A stretch of 64,000 bases of DNA from Acinetobacter sp. ANC 3832 (GTDB lineage: Bacteria; Pseudomonadota; Gammaproteobacteria; Pseudomonadales; Moraxellaceae), in contig NZ_NEGJ01000003.1 of the NCBI RefSeq assembly GCF_002135415.1, positions 62,001 to 126,000 on the forward strand, read 5' to 3'. Positions 46,063-56,659 of the stretch are shown one piece after another; the stretch's first letter is position 1; every line of letters starts with the position of its first letter. Made by a program: the position numbers and the translations under genes. The notes beneath the pieces were generated by a model. It was not told where the DNA came from. It saw only the letters and a list, made by a program, of their open reading frames with translations, and did no database searches.

Positions 46063-46452
46063 ATGAAAAAAATGACTACGGTATTAACAGCGGGTTTATT
46101 TGCAATGCTCAGCGCTTCAGCATTTGCATGTCCTAAAGGTCAAACTTTACAAGGTGGTACGGGTCCACATCATAAAGGTGGAACTTGTGTTGTTTCATCA
46201 GGCGCAGCAAAAGCAGCAACCAATGCCAAAGACACTGCTGTAAAAGCAAAAAATGATGCCGTTAAAGCCAAAGATAAAGCAACAATGGCAGCAACAACTG
46301 CAGGTAACATGACATCAACACAAGTTAAAAAAGAATCTGCAATGACTGCTCAAAAAGCAGCAGACAAAGCAACAATGAAAGCAAGTACAGCTAAAGATGC
46401 TGCAACGAAAGCCAAAGCAGACGCTAAAGCGGCAACAACTGTAAAACCTTAA
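46063..46452 (+). CDS. Secreted Ala/Lys-rich low-complexity protein, 129 aa
   Basis: An N-terminal signal peptide (MKKMTTVLTAGLFAMLSASAFA, cleavage likely before CPKG) leads to a short globular start with two cysteines (CPKGQTLQ...GTCVV) and Gly/His-rich spacing. The rest, about 75 residues, is almost only Ala, Lys, Thr, Asp and Met in imperfect 11-residue steps (AKDTAVKAKND, AVKAKDKATMA). It should form an amphipathic, strongly basic helix, like LEA-type or histone-H1-like tails. Family unknown to me. A good terminator follows, so it is a single-gene unit. Confidence 0.65.
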   Translation: MKKMTTVLTAGLFAMLSASAFACPKGQTLQGGTGPHHKGGTCVVSSGAAKAATNAKDTAVKAKNDAVKAKDKATMAATTAGNMTSTQVKKESAMTAQKAADKATMKASTAKDAATKAKADAKAATTVKP

Positions 46453-46548
46453 TTTAATTCAGTAGATTTATTGCATACTGCTTTTAAATTTTTCTTTATT
46501 AGAAAAAACTAGCGAAATGTCTACGAAATTCTAAATAACTACTCATTC

Positions 46549-46578
46549 AAAAAAACGAGACTTAATGGTCTCGTTTTT
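46549..46578. terminator. Bidirectional terminator between two convergent genes
   Basis: Stem aaaaaacgagac/gtctcgtttttt with loop ttaatg; serves the secreted protein gene and the leftward lipoprotein gene. Confidence 0.9.
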
Positions 46579-46603
46579 TATAGACCCGACTTTTGATTTT
46601 TAT

Positions 46604-47089
46604 TTAGAAAATATTGTTATTTGCTTTGGTATTTCCTAATGCTGGGTGATCAATTGCATCCTTACATTGTGCTTTATCACGTTCATAATCACTCTGTCTT
46701 TGAACCAATTGCCCATCTTTTTCGAGTGTCGATCTTGCCCATGAATCTAAGCTGGTCAACGCTTTTCGACACAATGCATATTTACCTTCTGTCACTGAAT
46801 CTGTCATTTTGACATTAATACGCCAATCTGTACTCAGTTTACGAACGGGTTTACGGACTTTTTCGTCAATTAAGTTCAATTGTTTACGATAGATAAATGG
46901 ATCTACCTCATTCATCAGCTTCCATGCTTCATTTGCATAAGCTGTTGCATCATTGGTGAGTTTGGGTGCTGCCTTAATTTCTACCTTTTTCGTTTCATCC
47001 GTTGAAGTCGATTCACTACACGCCTGTAATCCAACCATACTGATGATTGCCATCATGATTAAACTCGGTCGTGCTATTTGAAAAGACAT
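46604..47089 (-). CDS. Putative lipoprotein, 161 aa
   Basis: The likely start is ATG 47089 (MSFQIARPSLIMMAIISMVGLQACSES); the longer frame from 47152 adds an unlikely leader. The signal ends in LQAC, a fair lipobox with mature C24. The mature part is helical with a Thr/Lys-rich tether and then a folded domain containing three cysteines (YALCRKALTSLDSWA, DKAQCKDAIDHPAL). No known family is recognised; Acinetobacter genomes carry many such small lipoproteins. Divergent from azlC, with 105 bases between the starts. Confidence 0.65.
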   Translation of the reverse strand: MSFQIARPSLIMMAIISMVGLQACSESTSTDETKKVEIKAAPKLTNDATAYANEAWKLMNEVDPFIYRKQLNLIDEKVRKPVRKLSTDWRINVKMTDSVTEGKYALCRKALTSLDSWARSTLEKDGQLVQRQSDYERDKAQCKDAIDHPALGNTKANNNIF

Positions 47090-47194
47090 ATTTTTCACCC
47101 AAACCAATAATTCGTTCGGCACTATGCTAGTAAATTCGGTTAGAATACACAATCAGTTTTACCTTTTGTTTTCATCTCCTGAATTAGGTGTATC

Positions 47195-47950
47195 GTGTCT
47201 GAGCACAAAACTCCTCCTGTCCAACCAGCTGGCTTTTGGCAAGGCGCGAAAGATAGCCAAGCTATTATTTTCACCTACTTGCCTGTTTCTTTTGCATTTG
47301 GTGTCTCTGCAACTCAATTTGGTTTTACACCTTGGGAAGCATTATTTCTGTCTTGTTCAATGTATGCAGGTGCAAGTCAATTTCTAGTGGTTGCATTATT
47401 AGGCAGTGGCACATCGATTTGGATGACTGCGCTTACTGTAATTGCATTGGATATACGTCATTTACTCTATGGCCCTGCTTTACAAAATCTCATTCAAGAT
47501 CGTTTAAACCTTAAAAAAACAGCAATCTGGTCTTGGGGATTAACAGACGAAGTTTTTGCCAGTGGTATGATTAAACTATCTCAGCGCCGTCAAGAATGGT
47601 CAGAATCTTGGATGTTAGGTCTGAGTTTATTTAGTTGGTTGTCTTGGGCGCTTGGGTCTTTTTTAGGTGGTTTATTTGCAGATCAATTCAGCCATTTACC
47701 TCAGTTTTTACAAGCAGCACTTGATTTCTTACTTCCTGCACTCTTCTTAAGTTTTTTATTGGCAGCCTTTGAAAAAAAATACACCTTAGTTGTTGCCGTC
47801 AGTCTCGTTGTATCAGCAATTGCTTGTTATTTTATTAATTTATCTGCTGCTATTTTTATTGGAATTACCTCAGGTATTCTCGCAGGCTTATTTAAACATT
47901 ATGTACTGAAACAACACGATGAACAATTTGGAGAGCAACATGAGTCTTGA
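47195..47950 (+). CDS. azlC: AzlC-family branched-chain amino acid exporter, large subunit
   Basis: A 251-residue inner-membrane protein starting at GTG 47195 with aggtg upstream. Landmarks of the AzlC/YgaZ family: SFAFGVSATQFGFTPWEALFLSCSMYAGASQFLVVALL and ALDIRHLLYGPALQ, with about seven helices. Together with AzlD it exports branched-chain amino acids such as valine (YgaZH in E. coli). The second subunit starts inside its last codons, which indicates coupled translation. Confidence 0.92.
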   Translation: MSEHKTPPVQPAGFWQGAKDSQAIIFTYLPVSFAFGVSATQFGFTPWEALFLSCSMYAGASQFLVVALLGSGTSIWMTALTVIALDIRHLLYGPALQNLIQDRLNLKKTAIWSWGLTDEVFASGMIKLSQRRQEWSESWMLGLSLFSWLSWALGSFLGGLFADQFSHLPQFLQAALDFLLPALFLSFLLAAFEKKYTLVVAVSLVVSAIACYFINLSAAIFIGITSGILAGLFKHYVLKQHDEQFGEQHES

Positions 47951-48287
47951 GATTATTTTAGTCGGCATTCTTGTTGGTATCGCAAATTTTGCTTCACGCT
48001 TTGGACCTTTTTATTTCATCCAAAAGCATCAACAGCACACTCAAAAACGTGGTGCAGTTTGGATTAAAATCGCTTTAGGTTCGATTGGTATTGCAGCCAT
48101 CAGTTCAATGCTCGTGGTTGCAACACTCCCTCCACTACTTGAAACACCCAATAAAAGTTTTGCGATGTTTGTTGGATTTGTAGTGCTTACGGGCTTATAT
48201 TTCAAGTTTAAACGTATTGTATTGGCGACTTTAACAGCAGCTTTGGCATATGGTTTGGTGTATACCTATGTGCCTTTTCATTTTTAA
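47940..48287 (+). CDS. azlD: AzlD-family branched-chain amino acid exporter, small subunit
   Basis: A 115-residue membrane protein with three or four helices. ATG 47940 (MSLEIILVGILVGIANFASRFGPFYF) has gagag just upstream and overlaps azlC by 11 bases. It matches the small AzlD/YgaH partner with its conserved N-terminal NFASRFGP-like start. Functions with AzlC. Confidence 0.9.
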   Translation: MSLEIILVGILVGIANFASRFGPFYFIQKHQQHTQKRGAVWIKIALGSIGIAAISSMLVVATLPPLLETPNKSFAMFVGFVVLTGLYFKFKRIVLATLTAALAYGLVYTYVPFHF

Positions 48288-48633
48288 TCAGATACCTATG
48301 TAAAGTTCAATCATTAGGTTACTTATATCATATCTTTTAATGTTTCCTTTACAGAAAAAGAATTGGTTAAATCATAATACAAAACACTTATTCTTTCATA
48401 CAAACTATCTTTAAATATTGATTCAAAATCATTTACGAAACGAACTAAATAATCGCTATTTAGTTCGTATTGATACACTTAAAGAAAGTGATTCAAAACA
48501 TATTAATCTAACAAAAATATAAACCTACACTGCTGTTAGACAATATCATTATTTTATGTGAATCAAGGCTTAACACTTGCGCTAGTTCTGCTATGCTTAA
48601 AGTCCATTATTACATTTCGCATGGATGATTCAC
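48288..48633. other. Intergenic region with a perfect hairpin (48440-48468)
   Basis: AT-rich gap between azlD and purT. It holds one 12-bp perfect inverted repeat, acgaactaaata with tatttagttcgt, around a 5-nt loop. No T run follows on either side, so a classic terminator is unlikely. It could be an operator or part of a small RNA. Nothing else is seen. Confidence 0.55.
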
Positions 48634-49845
48634 ATGAGCGTAACAATTGGTACTCCACTTCAATCTTCTGCTTTTAAAGTTCTATTACTCGGTTCAGGTG
48701 AATTAGGTAAAGAAGTGGTGATTTCATTACAACGTTTAGGTGTGGAAGTTCATGCTGCAGATCGTTACGACCATGCTCCTGCAATGCAAGTTGCCCATTT
48801 TTCTTATACTTTGAATATGGCAGATCCAACCGAATTAAAAGCACTCATTGAAAAAATAAAACCCAATTTAATCGTTCCTGAAATTGAAGCCATTGCGACA
48901 CAAGTTTTAGTTGAAGTCGAAGAACAAAACATTGCAACAGTCATTCCATCTGCCAAAGCCGTGAATCTCACCATGAATCGTGAAGGTATTCGTCGTTTAG
49001 CTGCAGAAGAGCTGGGTTTACCGACCTCTGCTTACCGTTTTGCAAGCAGCTTAGAAAGCTTCCGTGCTGCGTGTGATGACATTGGATATCCAAATTTTGT
49101 CAAACCCGTGATGTCTTCTTCTGGCAAAGGTCAATCGCGTGTTAAAGAGTTTTCAGAAGTCGATGCAGCATGGGAATATGCTCAAACAGGTGGTCGTGTA
49201 AATCAAGGTACAGTGATTGTTGAATCACAAATTGATTTTGATTTTGAAATTACCTTACTTACCGTACGTGCTAAAAATGCTGAAACAGGTGAAGTTGAAA
49301 CCCATTTTTGTGATGCGATTGGGCATCGTCAAGATGCGGGTGATTATGTAGAAAGCTGGCAACCTCAAGCGATGACTGAAACCGCTTTACAAGAAGCCAA
49401 ACGCATTGCCAATAAAGTCACTGTTGCTTTAGGTGGCTGTGGTATTTTTGGCGTAGAACTGTTTGTCAAAGGCGATAAAGTATGGTTTAGTGAAGTGTCT
49501 CCTCGTCCACACGATACAGGTTTAGTCACGCTTGCATCACAATTCCAAAGTGAATTTGAATTACATGCACGTGCTATTTTAGGCTTAGCTGTGAATACCA
49601 CACGTCATAGTACAGCGGCAAGTGCTGTGATTTATGCAGGTGTTGATGCGAGTGATTTGTCTTATAGTGGCTTAAATCTTGCATTAGCTCATCCAGATAC
49701 AGACTTACGTCTATTTGGTAAACCTGAAGGTTTTAAACGTCGTCGTATGGGTGTTGCAACTGCACGAGCTGAAAATACAGATCAAGCACGTAAGCTTGCC
49801 CAAGCAGCAGCAGATGCCGTTACAGTCAATTTGACGACTCACTAA
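48634..49845 (+). CDS. purT: Formate-dependent GAR transformylase (PurT)
   Basis: Phosphoribosylglycinamide formyltransferase 2 makes formyl-GAR in purine synthesis from formate and ATP. The 403-residue ATP-grasp protein begins [28 protein letters not shown]; an ATG three codons upstream (48625) is possible. Motifs: [25 protein letters not shown], the central grasp loop and [17 protein letters not shown]. Usual length. glnD follows 44 bases later. Confidence 0.96.
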   Translation: MSVTIGTPLQSSAFKVLLLGSGELGKEVVISLQRLGVEVHAADRYDHAPAMQVAHFSYTLNMADPTELKALIEKIKPNLIVPEIEAIATQVLVEVEEQNIATVIPSAKAVNLTMNREGIRRLAAEELGLPTSAYRFASSLESFRAACDDIGYPNFVKPVMSSSGKGQSRVKEFSEVDAAWEYAQTGGRVNQGTVIVESQIDFDFEITLLTVRAKNAETGEVETHFCDAIGHRQDAGDYVESWQPQAMTETALQEAKRIANKVTVALGGCGIFGVELFVKGDKVWFSEVSPRPHDTGLVTLASQFQSEFELHARAILGLAVNTTRHSTAASAVIYAGVDASDLSYSGLNLALAHPDTDLRLFGKPEGFKRRRMGVATARAENTDQARKLAQAAADAVTVNLTTH

Positions 49846-49889
49846 TACTCGCTGAATAATTCATTGATAAATTTGCGGACAAATCATAC

Positions 49890-52556
49890 ATGATCAATAC
49901 TACTCCTCTGCTCTCTTATGTTTCAAATGACCACGACATTAAAGCGATTAACCAATGGCGTACAGATGTTGAAAAGCAGTTACAGGATAGTTTTGATTTA
50001 GGTCACCCCATACGTGAGATTGTCCGCACTCGTTCAGATATTATTGATGAAGCGCTGATTTTCCTCTGGAATCATGCAGGGCTTGATCAAACCAATTTGA
50101 GTTTATTTGCTGTTGGTGGTTATGGTCGCCGAGAAATGTTGCCGTATTCCGATGTAGATATTATGGTACTTTCGGAAGAAGAACTCAGTGAAGCATATGA
50201 AAAAAAAGTGACCTCATTTATTTCTTCATTATGGGATGTCGGTAATTTCAAACCGGGTGTGAGTGTTCGCACAATTCGCAGTTGCTTTGAAGAAGCCACC
50301 AATGATTTAACAGTTGCTACAGCACTGATTGAAGCCAGAATTATTACAGGCAATCAACACTTAGCCAAATGGCCACGTCGTGTAGTGTCACAGACTTGGA
50401 CAGATAAAACTTTTTTTGATGCAAAAATGGATGAGCAAGCACGCCGTTATGCTCAAAATAACAATACCGAAAGTAACCTAGAACCTGATATTAAAAATGC
50501 ACCGGGTGGTATTCGAGATATTAATCAAATTGGATGGATAGCAAAACGTCATTTCCGTGTCAATCGGATCTATGACCTTGTTCATTTGGGCTTTATTTCT
50601 GAATTTGAACTGGGTGTACTTGAAGAAGCTGAAAATTTCCTTTGGGAAGTTCGCCATCATCTACATCGTTTAACCAAACGTGATGAAAATCGTTTATTAT
50701 TTGATTATCAACGTGAAATCGCTGCAAAGTTTGGCTATACCCGTGAAGACAATCACCATCCAAACTATCCAATTGAACAGTTCATGAAGCGTTATTATCG
50801 TACTGCACAACAAGTTTCAACGCTCAATGAAATGTTGTTGGCTTACTTTAATGAATCGGTGATTACGCCACGTTTACCCAATTATGAACGTCAAATAGAA
50901 AATATTAACGATCATTTTAAAATTGTGGATGGCAAGCTTGCAGTACAACAGCATAAAATTTTTGCTGAAAAACCGAGTGCAATTTTAGAAATCTTCTATT
51001 TATTGGCAAACCGTCCTGAAATTGAAGGTATTCGTGCACGCACCTTACGTTTACTGATTCTTGCAGCCAAACGCATTGATACAAATTATCGGAATAACCC
51101 TGAACATCAAGCCTTGTTTATGGCGATTATTCGTTCGCCATATCGCTTGTATGAAACTCTTGTTGCAATGAAACGCTATGGTGTTTTGGGCAATTATATT
51201 CCTGCGTTTGGGCAAATTTTAGGTCTAATGCAATATGATCTATTCCATATTTATACTGTAGATGCACATACCCTTTTATTGATTCGTAATTTAAATCGCT
51301 TTAAAGAACCTGAATTTGCCAAAGAATATCCAGTAGTCAGCTCAGTATTTCAACGCTTAGTACGCCGTGACATCGTCTTACTCGCAGCTCTATTCCATGA
51401 CATCGCCAAAGGTCGTGGCGGTGATCATAGTGAACTTGGGGCAATAGATGCCATCAATTTCTGTCGTGCACATGGCTTTACTGAACGTGAATGTCATCTG
51501 GTTGCATGGCTTATTCAAAATCATTTATTGATGTCTATTACAGCTCAGAAAAAAGATATTTCCGACCCAGATGTGATTAAAGATTTCGCAGAAAAACTCG
51601 GTGATATGGAGCATTTAGATTATCTCTATACCTTAACAGTCGCTGATATTAATGCGACTAATCCAAAGCTTTGGAATACTTGGCGTGCTTCATTAATGCG
51701 TCAACTTTATACCCATGCACGTGATGTGATTCGCACAGGTTTAGGTCGCCCTGTTGATTATCAAATGCTGATTGAAGACACTAAATTTGCAGCCAGTGAA
51801 ATTTTGGTAGATGAGTTTCCTTTAGATCAAGTCGAAAAAGTTTGGCAAGAACTGGGCGATGAGTATTTTCTTAAAGAGACTGCAGATGAAATTGCTTGGC
51901 ATACTCGTGCTATTTTACAACATGGTCATAATTCTGCACCATTAGTACTCATGCGTGCGCACCGTAAAGCGGCACAAGATGCAGTACAGATCTTTATTTA
52001 TACGCAAGATCAACCTAACTTGTTTGCAACAACGGTCGCTGTACTGGATAAAATGAATCTGGATGTTCAAGATGCGCGCATTATTACCGCAAGCACATCA
52101 TTTAGTTTAGATACTTATGTGGTATTAGACCGTTTTGGTACGTTATTAACAGATCCTGAGCGTGAACTGACGGTGAAAGAAGCACTGGTTAAAGCATTGA
52201 GTAATTCAGATGTATACCCTGGTTTGATGCAACGTAGAATTCCACGCCAATTACGCCATTTTGATATTGAAAATACTGTTGATATCACGCTCAATGAAGC
52301 GCTACAACAAAATATGGTTGAAATTTCAACACTAGATCACCCTGGGCTACTTGCCAAAGTCGGTGGTTTATTTATGATGCAAGGATTAGATATTCATTCT
52401 GCTAGAATTGCCACACTTGGCGAACGAGCAGAAGATATTTTCTTTGTCACCAAAAAGGACGGCGTGCCGATGACAGACGAAGAAACTGAAATTTTTGCAG
52501 TGCAATTAAAAGCTGCATTAGATGAAGCTTCTAATCAAGTCTCTAGCCACCATTAA
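49890..52556 (+). CDS. glnD: PII uridylyltransferase / uridylyl-removing enzyme
   Basis: The 888-residue sensor of glutamine that adds UMP to PII under nitrogen limitation and removes it when glutamine is high. Order of domains: nucleotidyltransferase ([21 protein letters not shown] near residue 78, with the catalytic DVD), helical domain, HD domain ([18 protein letters not shown] near residue 500) for UMP removal, and two C-terminal ACT domains ([24 protein letters not shown] and [24 protein letters not shown]). Complete, with no missing key residue. Confidence 0.96.
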   Translation: MINTTPLLSYVSNDHDIKAINQWRTDVEKQLQDSFDLGHPIREIVRTRSDIIDEALIFLWNHAGLDQTNLSLFAVGGYGRREMLPYSDVDIMVLSEEELSEAYEKKVTSFISSLWDVGNFKPGVSVRTIRSCFEEATNDLTVATALIEARIITGNQHLAKWPRRVVSQTWTDKTFFDAKMDEQARRYAQNNNTESNLEPDIKNAPGGIRDINQIGWIAKRHFRVNRIYDLVHLGFISEFELGVLEEAENFLWEVRHHLHRLTKRDENRLLFDYQREIAAKFGYTREDNHHPNYPIEQFMKRYYRTAQQVSTLNEMLLAYFNESVITPRLPNYERQIENINDHFKIVDGKLAVQQHKIFAEKPSAILEIFYLLANRPEIEGIRARTLRLLILAAKRIDTNYRNNPEHQALFMAIIRSPYRLYETLVAMKRYGVLGNYIPAFGQILGLMQYDLFHIYTVDAHTLLLIRNLNRFKEPEFAKEYPVVSSVFQRLVRRDIVLLAALFHDIAKGRGGDHSELGAIDAINFCRAHGFTERECHLVAWLIQNHLLMSITAQKKDISDPDVIKDFAEKLGDMEHLDYLYTLTVADINATNPKLWNTWRASLMRQLYTHARDVIRTGLGRPVDYQMLIEDTKFAASEILVDEFPLDQVEKVWQELGDEYFLKETADEIAWHTRAILQHGHNSAPLVLMRAHRKAAQDAVQIFIYTQDQPNLFATTVAVLDKMNLDVQDARIITASTSFSLDTYVVLDRFGTLLTDPERELTVKEALVKALSNSDVYPGLMQRRIPRQLRHFDIENTVDITLNEALQQNMVEISTLDHPGLLAKVGGLFMMQGLDIHSARIATLGERAEDIFFVTKKDGVPMTDEETEIFAVQLKAALDEASNQVSSHH

Positions 52557-52580
52557 TTTTTTTAGATTGGTAATTGTTTC

Positions 52581-53750
52581 ATGAACTCTAGTTTGTCTTT
52601 ATTACATCCTTATCCATTTGAAAAGTTGAATCAGCTTTTTAAGGATGTACAACCTGCCGATTTACCTTTGATTCCGCTTTCAATTGGTGAACCTAAGCAT
52701 CCTGCTCCAGAGTTTGTGAAACAAGCGATTATTGATAATTTTCAGCATCTATCGACCTATCCAAACAGCAAAGGCTTACCTGAATTACGTCAAAGTATTG
52801 CAGATTGGCTAACTCGTCGTTTTAATTTGAACTCAATCAGTGCCGAAGATCACATCATTCCTGTGACTGGAACACGTGAAGGTATTTTCTCTTTTGTTCA
52901 AGCTTTAATTAATCGTGATGAAGCACCCTATGTGGTCATGCCTAATCCGTTTTATCAAATTTATGAAGGTGCAACACTTTTAGCAGGTGCAACGCCCTAC
53001 TTAATTAATTGTACTGAAGAAAATCATTACTTAGGTGATTTTGATGCTGTTCCTGCCGAAGTTTGGGAAAAAACAGCATTGCTCTTTGTATGTACTCCGG
53101 GCAATCCAACAGGTGCTGTACTTTCTAAAGAACAATTTAAAAAGCTGATTGCACTGTCAGATCAATATGACTTTGTGATTGCTTCTGATGAGTGCTATTC
53201 AGAATTATGGTTTGATCAAGCACCTACTGGGCTTTTAGAAGTCTGTGCGGAGATGGGACGTGACGATTATAAAAATTGCATCGTATTCCATTCACTGTCT
53301 AAGCGTTCAAACTTACCAGGAATGCGCTCAGGCTTTGTTGCAGGTGATGCAAACCTACTTAAACCCTATTTGAAATTCCGTACATATCACGGCGCAGCAA
53401 TGCCTGTACAACATCAATTGGCATCAATTGCAGCATGGAATGATGAAAGCCATGTTGAAGAAAACCGTAAATTGTATCGTGCGAAATTTGAATTATTTCA
53501 AAATGAATTGGGTGGACTACTCCCCTTACAAAAACCCGATGCAGGTTTCTACTACTGGCTAAAAGTAGATAATGATGAAAATTTTGCCAAAATGTTGATG
53601 GAAAAAGCCAATATCAAAGTTCTTCCGGGGCGTTATCTATCCCGTGAGACAGAACAAGGCAACCCAGGTGAAAATCATGTGCGTATGGCTTTGGTTGCAG
53701 ATATTGCACAGTGTGAACAAGCGATTCAGCGTTTAAAGAATATTCTTTAA
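52581..53750 (+). CDS. dapC: Succinyldiaminopimelate transaminase
   Basis: PLP-dependent class I/II aminotransferase for lysine and peptidoglycan precursor synthesis. A 389-residue protein with the PLP-lysine motif FHSLSKRSNLPGMRSGF and the cofactor aspartate in IASDECYSELWF. The start LHPYPFEKLNQLF and the placement straight after glnD (24 bases) are the usual arrangement in gammaproteobacteria such as Pseudomonas. The glnD-dapC pair could be one transcript ending at 53780. Confidence 0.92.
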   Translation: MNSSLSLLHPYPFEKLNQLFKDVQPADLPLIPLSIGEPKHPAPEFVKQAIIDNFQHLSTYPNSKGLPELRQSIADWLTRRFNLNSISAEDHIIPVTGTREGIFSFVQALINRDEAPYVVMPNPFYQIYEGATLLAGATPYLINCTEENHYLGDFDAVPAEVWEKTALLFVCTPGNPTGAVLSKEQFKKLIALSDQYDFVIASDECYSELWFDQAPTGLLEVCAEMGRDDYKNCIVFHSLSKRSNLPGMRSGFVAGDANLLKPYLKFRTYHGAAMPVQHQLASIAAWNDESHVEENRKLYRAKFELFQNELGGLLPLQKPDAGFYYWLKVDNDENFAKMLMEKANIKVLPGRYLSRETEQGNPGENHVRMALVADIAQCEQAIQRLKNIL

Positions 53751-53756
53751 TCTTTT

Positions 53757-53780
53757 AAAAAGCCTCTAACGAGGCTTTTT
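53757..53780. terminator. Terminator after dapC
   Basis: Stem aaaaagcctc/gaggcttttt with loop taac; also able to work for the convergent LysE-type gene. Confidence 0.9.
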
Positions 53781-53789
53781 ATTTTTTCT

Positions 53790-54410
53790 TTAGCTATAAA
53801 TTAATAAAAGTGCAAAACCAATAAAAAAACTACCTGAAAGATAATACAACCATTTTGAATACGTCCTAATAAAGTCTAAACATTTCTTTTGGTTCAATAA
53901 TTTAACTAAAAAAATATTCCAACCCAAAACAACGCAGACCATCCATATACTCATGCATGCTTTCTGAAACCCGTTAAATTCAGTACTTATAAGTAGCATC
54001 AAACTGCTATAAAACAAAATATTTTTAGGATTAACTAGACTGGATTGTATTCCTAAAGCCATATATTTAGTCAAGGATACTGTTTTAGACTCTACTTGAT
54101 CATTTTCGATTTCAAATGCATTTGCTGAGTTTTTAGCATATAAAAAGCACTGTACAGCTAAATACCCCAAATAAACGGCTCCACCCCATTTCAAGTATTT
54201 CAAAAATTCAACACTCGATTGATCTAAAAAGAATAAAACATTGAAAACCAATACAAGAATGATGGCATTACCCAATGCAATACCAATACAAACGAATTGA
54301 GCCGCTCGCTTTCCCTTGTTTAATAAGCTTGTAAATATAAGGAAAAAATCTGGCCCAGGTGAAAGTAAAGCAATAAAATGCGTGAATGCAATAAATAAAA
54401 AAAGTTCCAT
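53790..54410 (-). CDS. LysE/RhtB-family amino acid exporter
   Basis: A 206-residue inner-membrane protein with six helices. ATG 54410 (MELFLFIAFTHFIALLSPGPDFFLIF) follows gaggatagac; the TTG-started frame from 54422 is not needed. SPGPDF is the family signature, and the central loop is hydrophilic (NSANAFEIENDQVESK). The family exports amino acids or related compounds. The AraC regulator on the same strand upstream may control it, a frequent pairing, but this is inference. Confidence 0.88.
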   Translation of the reverse strand: MELFLFIAFTHFIALLSPGPDFFLIFTSLLNKGKRAAQFVCIGIALGNAIILVLVFNVLFFLDQSSVEFLKYLKWGGAVYLGYLAVQCFLYAKNSANAFEIENDQVESKTVSLTKYMALGIQSSLVNPKNILFYSSLMLLISTEFNGFQKACMSIWMVCVVLGWNIFLVKLLNQKKCLDFIRTYSKWLYYLSGSFFIGFALLLIYS

Positions 54411-54718
54411 GTCTATCCTCAATCATCAGGGACAGCTTAGAAAAAATAAAATGCTAATTATTGTATTAAATTGCGCACTTTAATAAATATCATTCATCAA
54501 CAGAGACATCATCTATAAATTTTATATAAATGAATTAAAGCTTTTATACGATGAATCTAATAAGGTTCTTGCGAAAGTCGAAAATGAACAAAATTTTATA
54601 AGCAGAAATTGCATTTGATTAAGATTGAATTTCCCTTCTCCCTAGCCCTCTCCTTAAAAAGGAGAGGAAACATTCATTATAAACAAATCCTGATTAAAAT
54701 CTGACTTATGCAAGAGGT
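54411..54718. other. Intergenic region with a CCTCTCC hairpin (54647-54667)
   Basis: It contains a 9-bp perfect inverted repeat (cctctcctt/aaggagagg, loop aaa) after a pyrimidine-rich run, resembling repeat units scattered in gaps of some Acinetobacter genomes. It also holds the second copy of the short element described at 34120, here at 54705-54722, which overlaps the stop of the AraC gene. Confidence 0.55.
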
Positions 54719-55576
54719 CTAATACGTAAATTGAGTTTGATATTGCTTAGGTGTAATACCCGTATGTAATTTAAAAACTCGATGAAAATGACTTTGGTCA
54801 ATAAAACCTAAATCAACAGCAACCTGAATAATCGGTTCACCACATTTTAATAAACTTCGCGCTTGATTCACCTTATGATTCAATTGGTACGCATGCGGTG
54901 TTAAACCTAAATTATTTTTAAATAGACGGATAATGGCATATCTACTTATTCCCATTTTTTGGGATAAAGTTTCTAAGCAAACAAATTCTTCTTGTGCATT
55001 TAAAGCATCAAGTAATAGATCTAAATGTTGTTGATAATATCTAGGTAAATCTAAAGGCTTCCACTCAAATTGAGGCAATAAAACTTGTGTTAAAACTTCA
55101 ATTAAATATTGCTCTTTTTCGAGTACTGAAATATTGGGATCAAATAAAATATGATTGAGATGAGTAAATGATTGATATAAATACGGTGTTTTTATAATTT
55201 GCGGTGTAAGTTGCGGAAAATTTCTTGAAGGTGGAATTGTAATATCAGCATTCACGGACTCTTGCGTTAACTCTGCAATTAAGTTTGCGATCCAATCCGC
55301 ATCTAAATGCATCATTTGATAGCTCCATGCTTGGTTGGGCAATGGATTACACGAATGTTGAATTTGTGCAGGAATAATCACCAAAGAACCCGATTCAATT
55401 TTTTCTTCTGAACTAAAACGGCTACTAAATCTGCTTTCTCCTACATCTACAGCACCAATTGAAAATGTCGGATGACTATGTGCTTTATAACAAATACGAC
55501 TTCGACATGCCCTACGTGTTTCCACATAAGGCATGTTCGGATGGCTCCAAAACTCGACTGTTGGTTCTAAACTCAT
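54719..55576 (-). CDS. AraC-family transcription regulator
   Basis: A 285-residue regulator. The N-terminal cupin-type sensing domain has ICYKAHSHPTFSIGAV and QIQHSCNP, where the histidines could contact a ligand or metal. The C-terminal double helix-turn-helix (about residues 190-285) includes LETLSQKMGISRYAIIRLFKNNLGLTPHAYQLNHKVNQARSLL and IIQVAVDLGFIDQSHFHRVFKLHTGITPKQYQ. It lies 33 bases after the glutathione peroxidase gene on the same strand and upstream of the LysE-type exporter. Regulators of this layout often control an adjacent LysE exporter. Confidence 0.9.
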   Translation of the reverse strand: MSLEPTVEFWSHPNMPYVETRRACRSRICYKAHSHPTFSIGAVDVGESRFSSRFSSEEKIESGSLVIIPAQIQHSCNPLPNQAWSYQMMHLDADWIANLIAELTQESVNADITIPPSRNFPQLTPQIIKTPYLYQSFTHLNHILFDPNISVLEKEQYLIEVLTQVLLPQFEWKPLDLPRYYQQHLDLLLDALNAQEEFVCLETLSQKMGISRYAIIRLFKNNLGLTPHAYQLNHKVNQARSLLKCGEPIIQVAVDLGFIDQSHFHRVFKLHTGITPKQYQTQFTY

Positions 55577-55609
55577 TCTGAACTCACAAGACGTGTTTTA
55601 AAATATTCA

Positions 55610-56092
55610 TTACTCTGCCAACGCTTTTTCAATATCTGCTTCTAACTCTTCAGGTTTTGTTGTCGGCGCATAACGATTAATGACTTCACCTTTTTTATTG
55701 ATTAAAAATTTAGTGAAATTCCACTTAATGCCATTACCTAAAATCCCTTTACTATTATTGGTTAAATAACGAAAAATAACATGGGCTTCAGGTCCTTTTA
55801 CATCAACCTTGGCAAACATTGGGAATGAAACGCCATAATTTCTTTGGCAATACTCTCCAATCTGTTCATTTGAACCTGGGTCTTGTCCACCAAATTGATT
55901 GCAAGGAAAACCCAGTACTTCAAAGCCTTGATCTTTATATTTTTCATATAATTTTTCTAGCCCTGCAAATTGTGGGGTAAATCCACATTTACTGGCTGTA
56001 TTTACAATCAATAAAACTTTGCCCTGATAATCAGACAATGCTTTATTTTCCCCTTCTAACAATTCAGCATCAAATTGGTAAATACTTGTCAT
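55610..56092 (-). CDS. Glutathione peroxidase (cysteine type)
   Basis: A 160-residue thioredoxin-fold peroxidase that reduces peroxides using thiols. The active site is NTASKC36GFTPQF, with cysteine rather than selenocysteine. [12 protein letters not shown] carries the resolving cysteine and catalytic glutamine, and [10 protein letters not shown] gives the tryptophan and asparagine. Many bacterial members prefer thioredoxin to glutathione. It overlaps the end of msrB by four bases (ATGA), so both oxidative-damage enzymes are made together. Confidence 0.93.
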   Translation of the reverse strand: MTSIYQFDAELLEGENKALSDYQGKVLLIVNTASKCGFTPQFAGLEKLYEKYKDQGFEVLGFPCNQFGGQDPGSNEQIGEYCQRNYGVSFPMFAKVDVKGPEAHVIFRYLTNNSKGILGNGIKWNFTKFLINKKGEVINRYAPTTKPEELEADIEKALAE

Positions 56093-56508
56093 GGATAGGT
56101 TTCCTCATCACTTTTTTCTTGTGTTTTTAATTCTAATGAAGCTGAGTTTACACAATAGCGTAAACCTGTCGGTTGTGGGCCATCTTCAAAAACATGCCCC
56201 AAATGAGCATCACAATGATGACATTGTATTTCTGTGCGCACCATCCCGTGTGAGCCATCATCATGTTCTTCTACAGCCCCCGCATTGACCGGCTTATAGA
56301 AACTTGGCCAACCGCTTCCACTGTCATATTTCGTATCCGAACTAAAAAGTTCTGTCCCACAACATCGGCAAACATAAGTACCCGCTTGTTTGGTATTCCA
56401 GAACTTCCCGGTGAATGCAGGTTCAGTCCCTTTCTGACGAGTAATCTTAAATTCCTCGGGTGATAACTCTCTTTGCCATTCTCGGTCTGTTTTATTGAGT
56501 TTTCCCAT
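56089..56508 (-). CDS. msrB: Peptide-methionine (R)-S-oxide reductase
   Basis: A 139-residue repair enzyme that reduces the R form of methionine sulfoxide in proteins. ATG 56508 ([20 protein letters not shown]) is preceded by aaggag at proper distance; the frame opens at 56544. Two Cys-x2-Cys zinc pairs are seen (CRCCGTELF and [12 protein letters not shown]), and the catalytic cysteine is in [12 protein letters not shown]. The gene is the first of an msrB-gpx unit that may extend to the AraC regulator. Confidence 0.95.
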   Translation of the reverse strand: MGKLNKTDREWQRELSPEEFKITRQKGTEPAFTGKFWNTKQAGTYVCRCCGTELFSSDTKYDSGSGWPSFYKPVNAGAVEEHDDGSHGMVRTEIQCHHCDAHLGHVFEDGPQPTGLRYCVNSASLELKTQEKSDEETYP

Positions 56509-56659
56509 CATTAACTCCTTTAAATCTTTGACATTCAATGTCATGCTTCAGTACTTCCATATTTACGCTAGAGCTTGGAAAATTTCTAGCTAAATTTCAA
56601 CATAGATTGTGATATTTCAGTAATCTATTTTTAAAAACTCAAAATAATTGGATGGGATT

